Below are positions 1 to 6,687 of a stretch of 10,252 nt of DNA, in pieces. The stretch spans positions 1 to 10,252 of the forward strand of contig JBBRDN010000171.1 in NCBI GenBank assembly GCA_038203875.1. The letters run 5' to 3'. The notes under the pieces were generated by a model. That model ran no database searches and was not told where the DNA came from. It saw only the letters and a list, made by a program, of their open reading frames with translations. A program made the translations under genes and the position numbers. Each line of letters starts with the position of its first letter. Within the stretch, counting starts at the first letter, position 1. Source of the stretch: CANJSG01 sp038203875. Its GTDB lineage: Bacteria > Verrucomicrobiota > Verrucomicrobiia > Limisphaerales > CANJSG01.

Positions 1-681
1 GTGCTGAAGGAAGTGTCCGCCAGCAGCAATGACGGCGCGCTCGGCGTGGTCCAGCTGCGTTGGGATGCCGTATGGAACAAGAAGATCACCTCCAGCGTCG
101 GCGTGGCTGGCCTCGTCATCGTGGGTGACCAGCAGCTCGGAAACGCCGCGGTCCCAAATGTGAATTTCGGCAACACCCGCAAGGCCGACACGACGCTGCT
201 CTACAACATGAATCCCTACGTGGCCGACGCCTCCGTCACCTACACGCTGGAGAGTTTCCCGTTCTATCCTGGCGCGTTCCCGATCAAGTTCGCCGGCGAC
301 TTCATGCAGAATCCCGGCGCGGCCAGTGACCGGAACACCGCCTATTCCGTCGGGCTGACCTTCGGCAAGTCCGGCAAGAAGGACCTGTGGGAAATCGGCT
401 ACCGTTACCGGAGTCTCGAGGCCGACGCGTGGTATGAGGAGCTGGTCGATTCCGACATCGGCGCGTTCTACGGTGGGGCCGGCATCCCCAACAGCGGCGC
501 GGGCGCGGGCTATCGTGCGGGCACGAACACCCGCGGCCACATCGTCAAGGCTTCCTACTCCCCCTACGACTCCCTCACGTTCGGCGTGAGCTGGTATAGC
601 TTCCAGGCGATCAACGAGATCCCTTCGGGATCCAACAGCCAGGTCGACCGCATCCAGATCGACGCCGCTGTGAAGTTCTAA
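1..681 (+). CDS. Putative outer-membrane porin, C-terminal part (5' end outside window)
   Basis: This reading frame is open from the first base, so the 226 residues seen are probably the C-terminal portion of a longer protein. The GTG at position 1 is unlikely to be the true start, as no signal peptide follows it. The sequence alternates polar and hydrophobic residues as beta-barrel strands do (for example WEIGYRYRSLEADAW and HIVKASYSPYDSLTFGVSWY). It ends in a terminal phenylalanine (IDAAVKF), the usual outer-membrane insertion signature. The WxxGYRYRxLEADA and GTNxxGH patterns resemble the 'putative porin' family (Porin_5 type) frequent in Verrucomicrobiota. The product would be a barrel in the outer membrane passing small solutes. 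It ends only 30 bases before pstS on the same strand, so a role in phosphate entry is plausible, by analogy with OprP/OprO, but is inferred from position only. Family assignment is moderately secure; substrate is unknown. Confidence 0.72.
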   Translation: MLKEVSASSNDGALGVVQLRWDAVWNKKITSSVGVAGLVIVGDQQLGNAAVPNVNFGNTRKADTTLLYNMNPYVADASVTYTLESFPFYPGAFPIKFAGDFMQNPGAASDRNTAYSVGLTFGKSGKKDLWEIGYRYRSLEADAWYEELVDSDIGAFYGGAGIPNSGAGAGYRAGTNTRGHIVKASYSPYDSLTFGVSWYSFQAINEIPSGSNSQVDRIQIDAAVKF

Positions 682-711
682 CCGGCTTTCCAAACCAAGA
701 CTTCCAAGACT

Positions 712-1563
712 ATGAAATTGACCAATCGCATCCTCGCCACCGCCGTGGCCGGCCTCATGGCCGCTTCCTCTGCCTTCGCCGGCAACATCACCGTCAAGGG
801 TTCCGACACCCTCGTCGTCGTCGCCCAGAAGTGGGCCGAGACCTACATGGGCAAGAACGCCGCGGCCAAGATCTCCGTCACCGGTGGCGGCACCGGCACC
901 GGCTTCGCCGCGCTCCAGAACAACACCACCGACCTCTGCAACGCCTCGCGCAAGATCAAGGCCAAGGAAATCGAGGCCTGCGTCAAGGCCTTCAACAAAC
1001 GCCCCACCGAATACAAGGTCGCACTCGACGGGCTCTCGGTCTTCGTCCATGAGTCCAACAAGATCCAGTCCCTGAGCCTTGAAGAGCTCGCAGCGGTCTT
1101 TACCGGCCAGATCAAGAACTGGAAGGATCTTGGAGGCGAAGACGCCCCCATCGTGGTCTACAGCCGCGAAAACAGCTCCGGCACCTACGAGTTCTTCAAG
1201 GAAGCGGTTTTGAAGGGCAAGGATTTCGTCGCCAGCGCCCAGACCATGCCGGGCACGGCGGCCGTTCTCCAGGGCATCGCCAAGGACAAGAATGCCATCG
1301 GCTACGGCGGCGCGGCCTACGGCGCGGGCGCCAAGCACATCAAGGTCTCCGTCTCCAAAGGCGGGGAAGCCATCGAGCCCTCCGAGGAAAACGTCGTCTC
1401 CGGCAAGTATCCCATCTGGCGCCATCTGTTCATCTACGTGAACCCGGCCATCGACAAGGGCGAGATCGGCGCCTACCTGAAGTGGATCCGGAGCGACGAC
1501 GGACAGAAGGTCGTCAAGGATGTCGGCTACTTCCCGCTGCCGACCAACTTGCGTTCCAAGTAA
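712..1563 (+). CDS. pstS: Periplasmic phosphate-binding protein PstS
   Basis: This 283-residue protein is the high-affinity phosphate-binding component of the Pst ABC importer. It starts with a Sec signal peptide: K2 and R6, a hydrophobic stretch to about residue 20, then AFA followed by G24 as the likely signal peptidase I site. There is no lipobox cysteine, so it should be soluble in the periplasm. Phosphate-binding loops of the family are visible: GSDT at 30-33, the glycine-rich GGGTGTGF at 58-65, an ASRKIK segment, and SRENSSGTYEF at 151-161, which matches the SGT loop contacting phosphate. Length is normal to slightly short for the family. The ATG is 30 bases after the porin stop with no clear Shine-Dalgarno sequence. 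It leads the pstSCAB-phoU block, and a strong stem-loop follows it. No Pho box is visible just upstream, so any phosphate-responsive promoter must lie before the porin gene. Confidence 0.96.
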   Translation: MKLTNRILATAVAGLMAASSAFAGNITVKGSDTLVVVAQKWAETYMGKNAAAKISVTGGGTGTGFAALQNNTTDLCNASRKIKAKEIEACVKAFNKRPTEYKVALDGLSVFVHESNKIQSLSLEELAAVFTGQIKNWKDLGGEDAPIVVYSRENSSGTYEFFKEAVLKGKDFVASAQTMPGTAAVLQGIAKDKNAIGYGGAAYGAGAKHIKVSVSKGGEAIEPSEENVVSGKYPIWRHLFIYVNPAIDKGEIGAYLKWIRSDDGQKVVKDVGYFPLPTNLRSK

Positions 1564-1608
1564 TCGTAACCGCTTTCAGTCACGGTTCCTCCTGCGACTG
1601 ATTACCAT

Positions 1609-1657
1609 GGGCGGATGCGCCGTTGCACAAATGTCGTTTGGCAACGGTCATCCGCCC
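1609..1657 (+). promoter_or_regulatory. Long stem-loop between pstS and pstC
   Basis: A perfect 9-bp outer stem (GGGCGGATG at 1609-1617 with CATCCGCCC at 1649-1657) continues, after one bulged C, into an 8-bp inner stem (GCCGTTGC at 1619-1626 with GCAACGGT at 1641-1648, including one G-U pair). After a bulged A comes a CAAA/TTTG stem (1628-1631 with 1637-1640) closed by a 5-base loop. That makes about 21 pairs in 49 bases. No run of T follows, so it does not look like a classical terminator. Its place after pstS and before pstC suits an mRNA-stabilising or processing element that lets the binding protein be made in excess over the membrane subunits, as hairpins do in other binding-protein operons. 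The structure is seen directly; its role is inferred. Confidence 0.75.
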
Positions 1658-1673
1658 TCCTTATCCTGATTTT

Positions 1674-3080
1674 GTGACGAACAACCAGCCCGACAACGCG
1701 CGCCGTTCCGCCGGCTGGATGGGCATCCATCGTGGCCACAAGGCGCGCCCGTTGGAATGGATCGCCGAGAAGTTCATCTTCCTCGTCGCGTCGTCCACCA
1801 TCGGCCTGATTTTCCTGATTTTCGTCTTTGTAGGCCGTGAGGCGTGGCCGGTCTTCACCGGCGATGTAAACGCTGCCGGGATCGAAGACGCGTTGCCCGT
1901 GTCCGACTTGGAGAAGCGCACGGCCGTTGAACTCTTCGCCTACCTCCGGATCACCAAGGGCGATCTTGAGGACAAGCTGGCGCGGTTCGGCCGCGAGTTG
2001 ACCAAGGAACTCAAGGGGCTTTCACCCGCCGAACTGGCGGAGAAACTGAAGATCGAGCCGGAGGAGGTTCGCACCAAGCTAGCCAATCATTGCCCGGCCG
2101 ACATCGAGAAGGCCGCCGCCAAGGTGATGAAGAACGTCCCGGGATTGAAGCCGGTCGACCTTCCCGCCGTCCGGGGTTTGCTGGCGCTTCAGCTTAAGGA
2201 CACCATGCAATTGCTGATGGAGATCCGTGAGGAGAGCTTCAAGGAGAAGAACAAGGATTTCGGCCAGGACAAGGACGCCAAGCTCAATTCCGCCGAGTGG
2301 CGTTATCTCGTCGGTCCCTATCAATGGACCGGTTACAGCGAGCCGGAATACATCTGGCAGCCGGTCGGGAACATCCACAAATACAACATCGTCCCCCTCT
2401 TCATCGGCAGCCTGAAGACTACGCTCATCGGATTGCTGTTCGCGGTTCCGCTCGCGCTTGGCGCCGCCATCTATGTCTCCCAGCTCGCGTCGCCACGGGT
2501 GCGTGAACTGGTCAAGCCAGGCATCGAACTCATGTCGGGTATTCCGAGCGTGGTCATCGGCACCTTCGCGCTGATCGTGATGGCCAGCTTCCTGCAGGGG
2601 CTTCTGGGATATGAGACCCGCTTGAATTCCTTCGTGGCCGGGATCGCCCTCAGCTTCGCGGTGATCCCGCTGATCTTCTCGATCGCCGAGGATGCGCTGA
2701 CAAGTGTGCCGCGCAGCTACGTGCAGGCCGCGCTGGCGTTGGGGGTTTCGAAGTGGAAGACGGCTTGGGACATCGTGCTGCCGGCCGCGATGCCCGGCGT
2801 CTTCGCGGCGGTGGTCCTCGGATTCGGCCGCGCCATCGGCGAGACGATGATCGTCCTCATGGTCTGCTCGGCGCCGGTCATGGGCTTCAACATCTTCGAT
2901 TCGGCCCGCAGCATCACGACGACGATCGCGGCCGAGATGGCGGAGGCGGTCTCGGGTGGGCACCACTACCGGATCCTGTTCATGCTCGGCACGCTGCTCT
3001 TCGCCGTGACCTTCGTGACCAATCTCATCGGCGACGTCGTCATCAATCGCCTCAAGAACCGCGTGGAAGGAAAGAAGTGA
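1674..3080 (+). CDS. pstC: Phosphate ABC transporter permease PstC with large periplasmic insert
   Basis: PstC is one of the two inner-membrane permease subunits of the Pst importer. I take GTG 1674 as start (468 residues). The frame also opens at TTG 1623, but that codon lies inside the intercistronic hairpin, and residues from there look non-coding; ATG 1719 is a further alternative. None has a good ribosome site. An Arg/His/Lys-rich cytoplasmic N-terminus precedes helix 1 (about 34-54). The other helices run from about residue 240 to the end. The ABC-permease EAA loop that docks on PstB is present (ALALGVSKWKTAWDIVLPAA, then a GRAIGET segment). The oddity is about 147 residues (62-208) between helix 1 and helix 2, rich in Lys, Glu and Leu and likely all helical, including an LSPAELAEKLKIEPEEVR stretch. 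Ordinary PstC proteins have about 300 residues and a short loop here. The stop overlaps the pstA start. Confidence 0.93.
   Translation: MTNNQPDNARRSAGWMGIHRGHKARPLEWIAEKFIFLVASSTIGLIFLIFVFVGREAWPVFTGDVNAAGIEDALPVSDLEKRTAVELFAYLRITKGDLEDKLARFGRELTKELKGLSPAELAEKLKIEPEEVRTKLANHCPADIEKAAAKVMKNVPGLKPVDLPAVRGLLALQLKDTMQLLMEIREESFKEKNKDFGQDKDAKLNSAEWRYLVGPYQWTGYSEPEYIWQPVGNIHKYNIVPLFIGSLKTTLIGLLFAVPLALGAAIYVSQLASPRVRELVKPGIELMSGIPSVVIGTFALIVMASFLQGLLGYETRLNSFVAGIALSFAVIPLIFSIAEDALTSVPRSYVQAALALGVSKWKTAWDIVLPAAMPGVFAAVVLGFGRAIGETMIVLMVCSAPVMGFNIFDSARSITTTIAAEMAEAVSGGHHYRILFMLGTLLFAVTFVTNLIGDVVINRLKNRVEGKK
3065..3070 (+). promoter_or_regulatory. Shine-Dalgarno site of pstA inside the pstC end
   Basis: GGAAGG lies 6 bases before the GTG start of pstA at 3077. 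The start codon overlaps the pstC stop as GTGA, an arrangement typical of translational coupling. It is one of only two convincing ribosome sites in the phosphate block and it fixes the pstA start, since the open frame extends far upstream within pstC. Confidence 0.75.
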
Positions 3081-4033
3081 GCACGAATTCCGCAACACCC
3101 ACAGGTCGCCGGTTTGTCAGGACGACGACCGACTACGCGTCGGGCATTTGGTCCGGCGTCACCCTGCTCGCCACCGCGCTGATACTGGTGATCCTGGTGA
3201 TCATCGTCGGGAACGTCGCGATCAACGGCTTCGGGAACCTTTCATGGCGGTTCGTCTCCACCATTCCGGAGAAGGACTTCTTCGACGTCAAATCCGCAGC
3301 CGTCCTGCCCATGATCATCGGAACCACGATCCGCGTGCTGGTGATGACCGTCTTCGTCATTCCCATCGGCGTGATCACGGCGGTCTACTTGACGGAATAC
3401 GCCAGGAGCGGATCCGTCTATTCCCGGGTCATCCGCGCCGCGATCAACAACCTCGCGGGCGTCCCCAGCATCGTCTTCGGCCTCTTCGGCGTGGGCTTCT
3501 TCATCAACTTCTTCGGAAAAAACATCGACGTCCTGTCCGGTGCGTCGTCGCCGGAGTTCGGCAAACCGACAGTCCTCTGGGCCTCCCTCACGCTGGCGGT
3601 CATGACGCTCCCCGTCGTGATCGTGGCCACGGAGGAAGCGCTGAAGGCCATCGCTCCCGGCCTGCGTGAAGCGAGCCTTGCGATGGGTGCGACCAAGCTT
3701 CAGACCATCATCAAGATCGTCGTGCCGAACGCGCTGCCGGGCATCCTGACCGGCGCCATCCTCGCGATCAGCCGCGCCGCCGGCGAAGTGGCCCCGATTC
3801 TCTTCACGGGGGCCGCCTACTTCATGGCCGACCTGCCGACCCACTTGAGCGACCAGTTCATGGACTTGGGCTACCACGTCTTCGTCCTGTCCACCCAGTC
3901 GCCCGACATCGAGAAGACCCGCCCGATCCTTTACGCCACCGTGCTCGTGCTCCTGCTCCTGACCTTTTCCCTGAACGCCTTCGCCATCATCGCCCGCGCC
4001 CGGATGCGCCGCGCGATGCGGGCCGGGCACTGA
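3077..4033 (+). CDS. pstA: Phosphate ABC transporter permease PstA
   Basis: PstA is the second membrane subunit of the Pst importer and pairs with PstC to form the phosphate channel in the inner membrane. From GTG 3077 the protein has 318 residues, close to the family norm. A short basic N-terminus precedes helix 1 (about residues 26-46), followed by a periplasmic loop and further hydrophobic segments to the C-terminus, six in all by eye. The EAA loop reads EASLAMGATKLQTIIKIVVP, followed by the ISRAAGEVAPILFTGAA segment highly typical of PstA. The start is chosen because of the GGAAGG ribosome site and the GTGA overlap with the pstC stop. Any start further upstream would lie within pstC and encode arginine- and glycine-rich shadow sequence. 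Unlike PstC it has no insert in the first periplasmic loop. It ends 11 bases before pstB. Confidence 0.95.
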   Translation: MSTNSATPTGRRFVRTTTDYASGIWSGVTLLATALILVILVIIVGNVAINGFGNLSWRFVSTIPEKDFFDVKSAAVLPMIIGTTIRVLVMTVFVIPIGVITAVYLTEYARSGSVYSRVIRAAINNLAGVPSIVFGLFGVGFFINFFGKNIDVLSGASSPEFGKPTVLWASLTLAVMTLPVVIVATEEALKAIAPGLREASLAMGATKLQTIIKIVVPNALPGILTGAILAISRAAGEVAPILFTGAAYFMADLPTHLSDQFMDLGYHVFVLSTQSPDIEKTRPILYATVLVLLLLTFSLNAFAIIARARMRRAMRAGH

Positions 4034-4044
4034 ACGATTCATCC

Positions 4045-4863
4045 ATGGCCGCCATCACCCTCAAAACCAACTCCACTTCGACGCCGGCCACCGCCGAACA
4101 GGAATCGGCGGTGCCGCTCATCGAGACGAAGGGTTTGGAGCTGTTCTACGGAACGTCCAAGGCCCTCAAGGGCATCGATATCACGATCAAGGAAAAGCTG
4201 GTCACCGCCTTCATCGGGCCTTCCGGCTGCGGCAAGTCGACGTTCCTCCGGTGCTTCAACCGGATGAACGACCTCATCGACAGCGTCCGCATCACGGGCG
4301 AGTGCCGGATCGGCGGCGAGGACATCTACGCCAAGGACATCGACGTCATCGAACTCCGCAAGCGCGTCGGCATGGTCTTCCAGAAATCGAACCCGTTCCC
4401 CAAGTCGATCTACGAGAACATCGCCTACGCGCTTCGCCTGCACGGAACGAAGGAAAAGGCCAAGCTCGACGAAGTCGTCGAGAAGAGCCTCCGCGGCGCC
4501 GCGCTTTGGGACGAGGTGAAAGACCGGTTGCACTCGAGCGCGCTCGGCCTTTCCGGCGGCCAGCAGCAGCGTCTTTGCATCGCCCGGACCATCGCCATCC
4601 GGCCGGAGATCATCCTCATGGACGAGCCCGCCAGCGCACTCGACCCCATCGCCACGGCCAAGGTCGAGGAGTTGATCCTCGAGTTGAAGAAGGACTTCAC
4701 CATCGTGATCGTGACCCACAACATGCAGCAGGCGACGCGCATCTCCGACTACACGGCGTTCTTCTACATCGGCGAGCTCGTCGAATATGATCTGACCACG
4801 AAGATCTTCACCAACCCGGCAAACAAACGGACCGAAGACTATGTCACCGGTCGCTTCGGCTGA
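4045..4863 (+). CDS. pstB: Phosphate ABC transporter ATP-binding protein PstB
   Basis: PstB is the ATPase that powers phosphate uptake; two copies sit on the cytoplasmic face of PstC/PstA. The 272-residue product has all ABC motifs: Walker A GPSGCGKST (58-66), the Q-loop at VFQKSNPFP (Q113), signature LSGGQQQR (169-176), Walker B IILMDEP (189-195) with catalytic E194, the D-loop SALDP, and switch histidine H225 in VTHNMQQA. The FNRMNDL and KSNPFPKSIYENI segments are specific hallmarks of PstB among ABC ATPases. The N-terminal 20 or so residues form a Ser/Thr-rich, probably disordered tail. The ATG starts 11 bases after the pstA stop with no clear Shine-Dalgarno sequence. Nothing suggests damage, and length matches the family. 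Confidence 0.97.
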   Translation: MAAITLKTNSTSTPATAEQESAVPLIETKGLELFYGTSKALKGIDITIKEKLVTAFIGPSGCGKSTFLRCFNRMNDLIDSVRITGECRIGGEDIYAKDIDVIELRKRVGMVFQKSNPFPKSIYENIAYALRLHGTKEKAKLDEVVEKSLRGAALWDEVKDRLHSSALGLSGGQQQRLCIARTIAIRPEIILMDEPASALDPIATAKVEELILELKKDFTIVIVTHNMQQATRISDYTAFFYIGELVEYDLTTKIFTNPANKRTEDYVTGRFG

Positions 4864-4893
4864 TCTTTCTGACCTTCGACATTCACCCATCCC

Positions 4894-5568
4894 ATGACTC
4901 ACTTCGAACAGGACCTCGCAAGCCTCAAGGAAACGCTCCTCACCATGGCCAGCCGGGCGGACAGCTCCGTCGCGCGCAGCATCCGGGCGCTGGTCGACCG
5001 CGATGACGACCTTGCCCGCGCCGTGATCGAGGACGATTCGATCCTCGACGAATTGGAGAAGGATATCGACGGGATGGCCATAACGCTCCTGTCGAAGGCG
5101 CCGCTGGCGAAGGATCTCCGTCTGATCACCGTCGCGATGAAGATCTCCCAGAACCTCGAGCGCGTGGGCGACGAGGCCACGACGGTCTGCCGCCGGGCGT
5201 TGGAGCTAAGCCAGGAACCCCAGCTGAAGCCCTACGTCGACATTCCCCGGATGGCCCAGACCGGCCTCGAAATGCTGCGCGACGCGCTCGACGCGTTCGT
5301 CACCGGCGACGCCGAGAAGGCCCGGGCCATTGTCCCGCGCGACAAGGACGTGGATGCGATCAACAAGCAGCTCCATCGCGAGCTCGCGAGCTACATGATC
5401 GAGAAGCCCACGACCATCACGCGCGCGCTGAATTTAATGGTTGTGTCCAAGAGCCTCGAGCGGATCGCGGACCACGCGACCAACATCGCCGAGGAGGTCG
5501 TCTACCTCTTCAAGGCCCAGGACATCCGCCATCTTGGAAAAGGGCAAAATGGTTCCAGCAATTCCTGA
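4894..5568 (+). CDS. phoU: Phosphate-transport regulator PhoU
   Basis: PhoU is a cytoplasmic all-helical protein that links the state of the Pst transporter to the PhoR kinase, holding the Pho response off when phosphate is plentiful. The 224-residue length is typical. The two tandem three-helix-bundle repeats of the family are visible. The metal-binding E/DxxxD-type signatures occur as NLERVGDEATTV (87-98) in the first repeat and SLERIADHATNIAEEVVYL (187-205) in the second, with the sentence-like LEKDIDGMAITLLSKAPLAKDLR segment between residues 54 and 76. It begins 30 bases after pstB without an evident ribosome site. Its last 20 bases overlap the start of the next gene, a receiver-domain protein, so the two are probably translationally coupled. 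Confidence 0.95.
   Translation: MTHFEQDLASLKETLLTMASRADSSVARSIRALVDRDDDLARAVIEDDSILDELEKDIDGMAITLLSKAPLAKDLRLITVAMKISQNLERVGDEATTVCRRALELSQEPQLKPYVDIPRMAQTGLEMLRDALDAFVTGDAEKARAIVPRDKDVDAINKQLHRELASYMIEKPTTITRALNLMVVSKSLERIADHATNIAEEVVYLFKAQDIRHLGKGQNGSSNS
5536..5544 (+). promoter_or_regulatory. Ribosome site of the stand-alone receiver gene, inside phoU
   Basis: The purine-rich GGAAAAGGG ends 4 bases before ATG 5549 and lies within the last codons of phoU. It supports this internal ATG over any earlier in-frame start, since upstream translation gives arginine- and serine-rich shadow sequence of phoU. Confidence 0.55.
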
Positions 5569-5971
5569 ACGCACGGATCGCCGCCGCGTTTTGGTAGTCG
5601 ATGACGAGGAAGACATCGCCGAGCTGATCTCCTTCAACCTGCGCGGGGCCGGCTTCGATGTCGTGACCGCCGGCGACGGGGCGCAGGCTTTGCTCCGCGC
5701 CGCCGAGACTCATCCCGACATCATCCTCCTCGACGTCATGCTGCCGGAGATGGACGGATTCGCCGTCTGCGAGATGCTCCGGCGCTCCCCTGAAAATGCC
5801 CGCACCCCGGTGATCTTCGTCACGAGCTGGAGCTCCGAGGACGCCCGTGTGCTCGGCCTCGAATTTGGCGGGGCCGACTATGTCGTGAAGCCCTTCAGTC
5901 CGAAGGAACTCGTCCTTCGTGTCCGCGCCGTGCTCAACCGCACGATGCCGCAGGACCCGGTGAAGAATTGA
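5549..5971 (+). CDS. Stand-alone receiver-domain response regulator
   Basis: This 140-residue protein is a single receiver (CheY-like) domain with no output domain. All phosphorylation residues are kept: acidic pair D18/D19, phospho-acceptor D62 (LLDVMLPE), T92 and K114 in VKPFSP. By eye the domain is about 62% identical, without gaps, to the receiver of the PhoB protein encoded immediately after it (72 of 116 aligned positions). It therefore looks like a tandem duplicate that lost, or never had, the DNA-binding half. A 12-residue N-terminal tail precedes the first strand. The start overlaps phoU by 20 bases and has a ribosome site. The stop is 4 bases before phoB. Likely partner is PhoR or PhoB; it could act as a phosphate sink, an alternative target, or a heterodimer partner. 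These roles are inferred; the receiver assignment is firm. Confidence 0.9.
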   Translation: MVPAIPERTDRRRVLVVDDEEDIAELISFNLRGAGFDVVTAGDGAQALLRAAETHPDIILLDVMLPEMDGFAVCEMLRRSPENARTPVIFVTSWSSEDARVLGLEFGGADYVVKPFSPKELVLRVRAVLNRTMPQDPVKN

Positions 5972-5975
5972 TTCT

Positions 5976-6659
5976 ATGAAACCCAAGATCCTTGTCGTCG
6001 ACGACGAGCCCGATGCCGTCGAGCTGGTTTCCTTCAACCTGAAGGCCGCCGGATTCGACGTCGTGACCGCCGCCGACGGAGCCGAAGCCCTCAAGCGCGC
6101 CAAGGAACACCAGCCCGACCTGCTCGTGCTCGACGTGATGCTTCCCGAAGTCGACGGCCTGGAAGTCTGCAAGATCATCCGCCGCGATCCCTCGGTGGCC
6201 CACATCCCGATCATCATGCTCACGGCCAAGGCCGCCGAGATCGACCGCGTGCTCGGCCTTGAGCTGGGTGCCGACGATTATGTCACCAAGCCCTTCAGCC
6301 CGCGCGAACTCGTCCTCCGCATCCGCAAGATCCTCGACCGCGGCAAGGTGCCCGAGGAGAAGTCCGACCGGATCGAGATCGGCGACCTGACGATCGACGT
6401 TCCGCGGCACCTGGTCAGCAGCTCCGGAAAACGCGTCGAACTGACCGCCACCGAGTTCAAGCTCCTCACGACGCTCGCACAGCGGAAGGGCCGGGTGCAG
6501 TCCCGCGAGCAGCTGCTTCAGGACGTCTGGGAATACGACAACCTCATCGATACCCGGACGGTCGACACCCACATGCGCCGTCTCCGCGAGAAGCTCGGCA
6601 AGTCGGCCAAATACCTCGATACCGTCCGTGGCGTCGGCTACCGTTTCGTCGAGGCCTGA
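5976..6659 (+). CDS. phoB: Phosphate regulon response regulator PhoB (OmpR family)
   Basis: This cytoplasmic two-component regulator binds DNA to switch on phosphate-starvation genes. The 227 residues comprise an N-terminal receiver (about 1-122; D9/D10, phospho-acceptor D53 in VLDVMLPE, T83, K105 in TKPFSP) and a C-terminal winged-helix DNA-binding domain (about 130-225). The latter has the recognisable ELTATEFKLL, SREQLLQDVW, RTVDTHMRRLREKLG and TVRGVGYRF segments. It starts 4 bases after the receiver gene and is followed 28 bases later by the kinase gene, the standard PhoB-PhoR order. Being downstream of pstSCAB-phoU on the same strand makes the PhoB assignment stronger than for an isolated OmpR-type regulator. 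No damage or truncation is seen. Confidence 0.93.
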   Translation: MKPKILVVDDEPDAVELVSFNLKAAGFDVVTAADGAEALKRAKEHQPDLLVLDVMLPEVDGLEVCKIIRRDPSVAHIPIIMLTAKAAEIDRVLGLELGADDYVTKPFSPRELVLRIRKILDRGKVPEEKSDRIEIGDLTIDVPRHLVSSSGKRVELTATEFKLLTTLAQRKGRVQSREQLLQDVWEYDNLIDTRTVDTHMRRLREKLGKSAKYLDTVRGVGYRFVEA

Positions 6660-6687
6660 ACAGCGGGCCGCAAGTCGCCGTCCCTGA

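Noticed and set aside
682..711. Pho box or promoter between the porin gene and pstS
   Set aside because: The 30-base gap has no CTGTCA-type repeats and no -35/-10 pair.
1623..1673. TTG at 1623 as the start of pstC
   Set aside because: The codon sits inside the intercistronic stem-loop. The 17 added residues do not look like a PstC N-terminus, and GTG 1674 directly precedes a plausible basic cytoplasmic tail.
2079..3098. 339-residue open frame on the - strand across pstC
   Set aside because: Its composition (Arg, Asp, His, Glu) is that of an antisense shadow, and it spans strongly conserved pstC sequence.
4039..4902. 287-residue open frame on the - strand opposite pstB
   Set aside because: It mirrors pstB almost exactly end to end and shows no recognisable motif; pstB itself has every ABC motif.
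5549..6659. Receiver gene and phoB as one gene split by a frameshift
   Set aside because: phoB carries its own complete receiver domain and start, so the upstream receiver is an extra copy and not a broken half.
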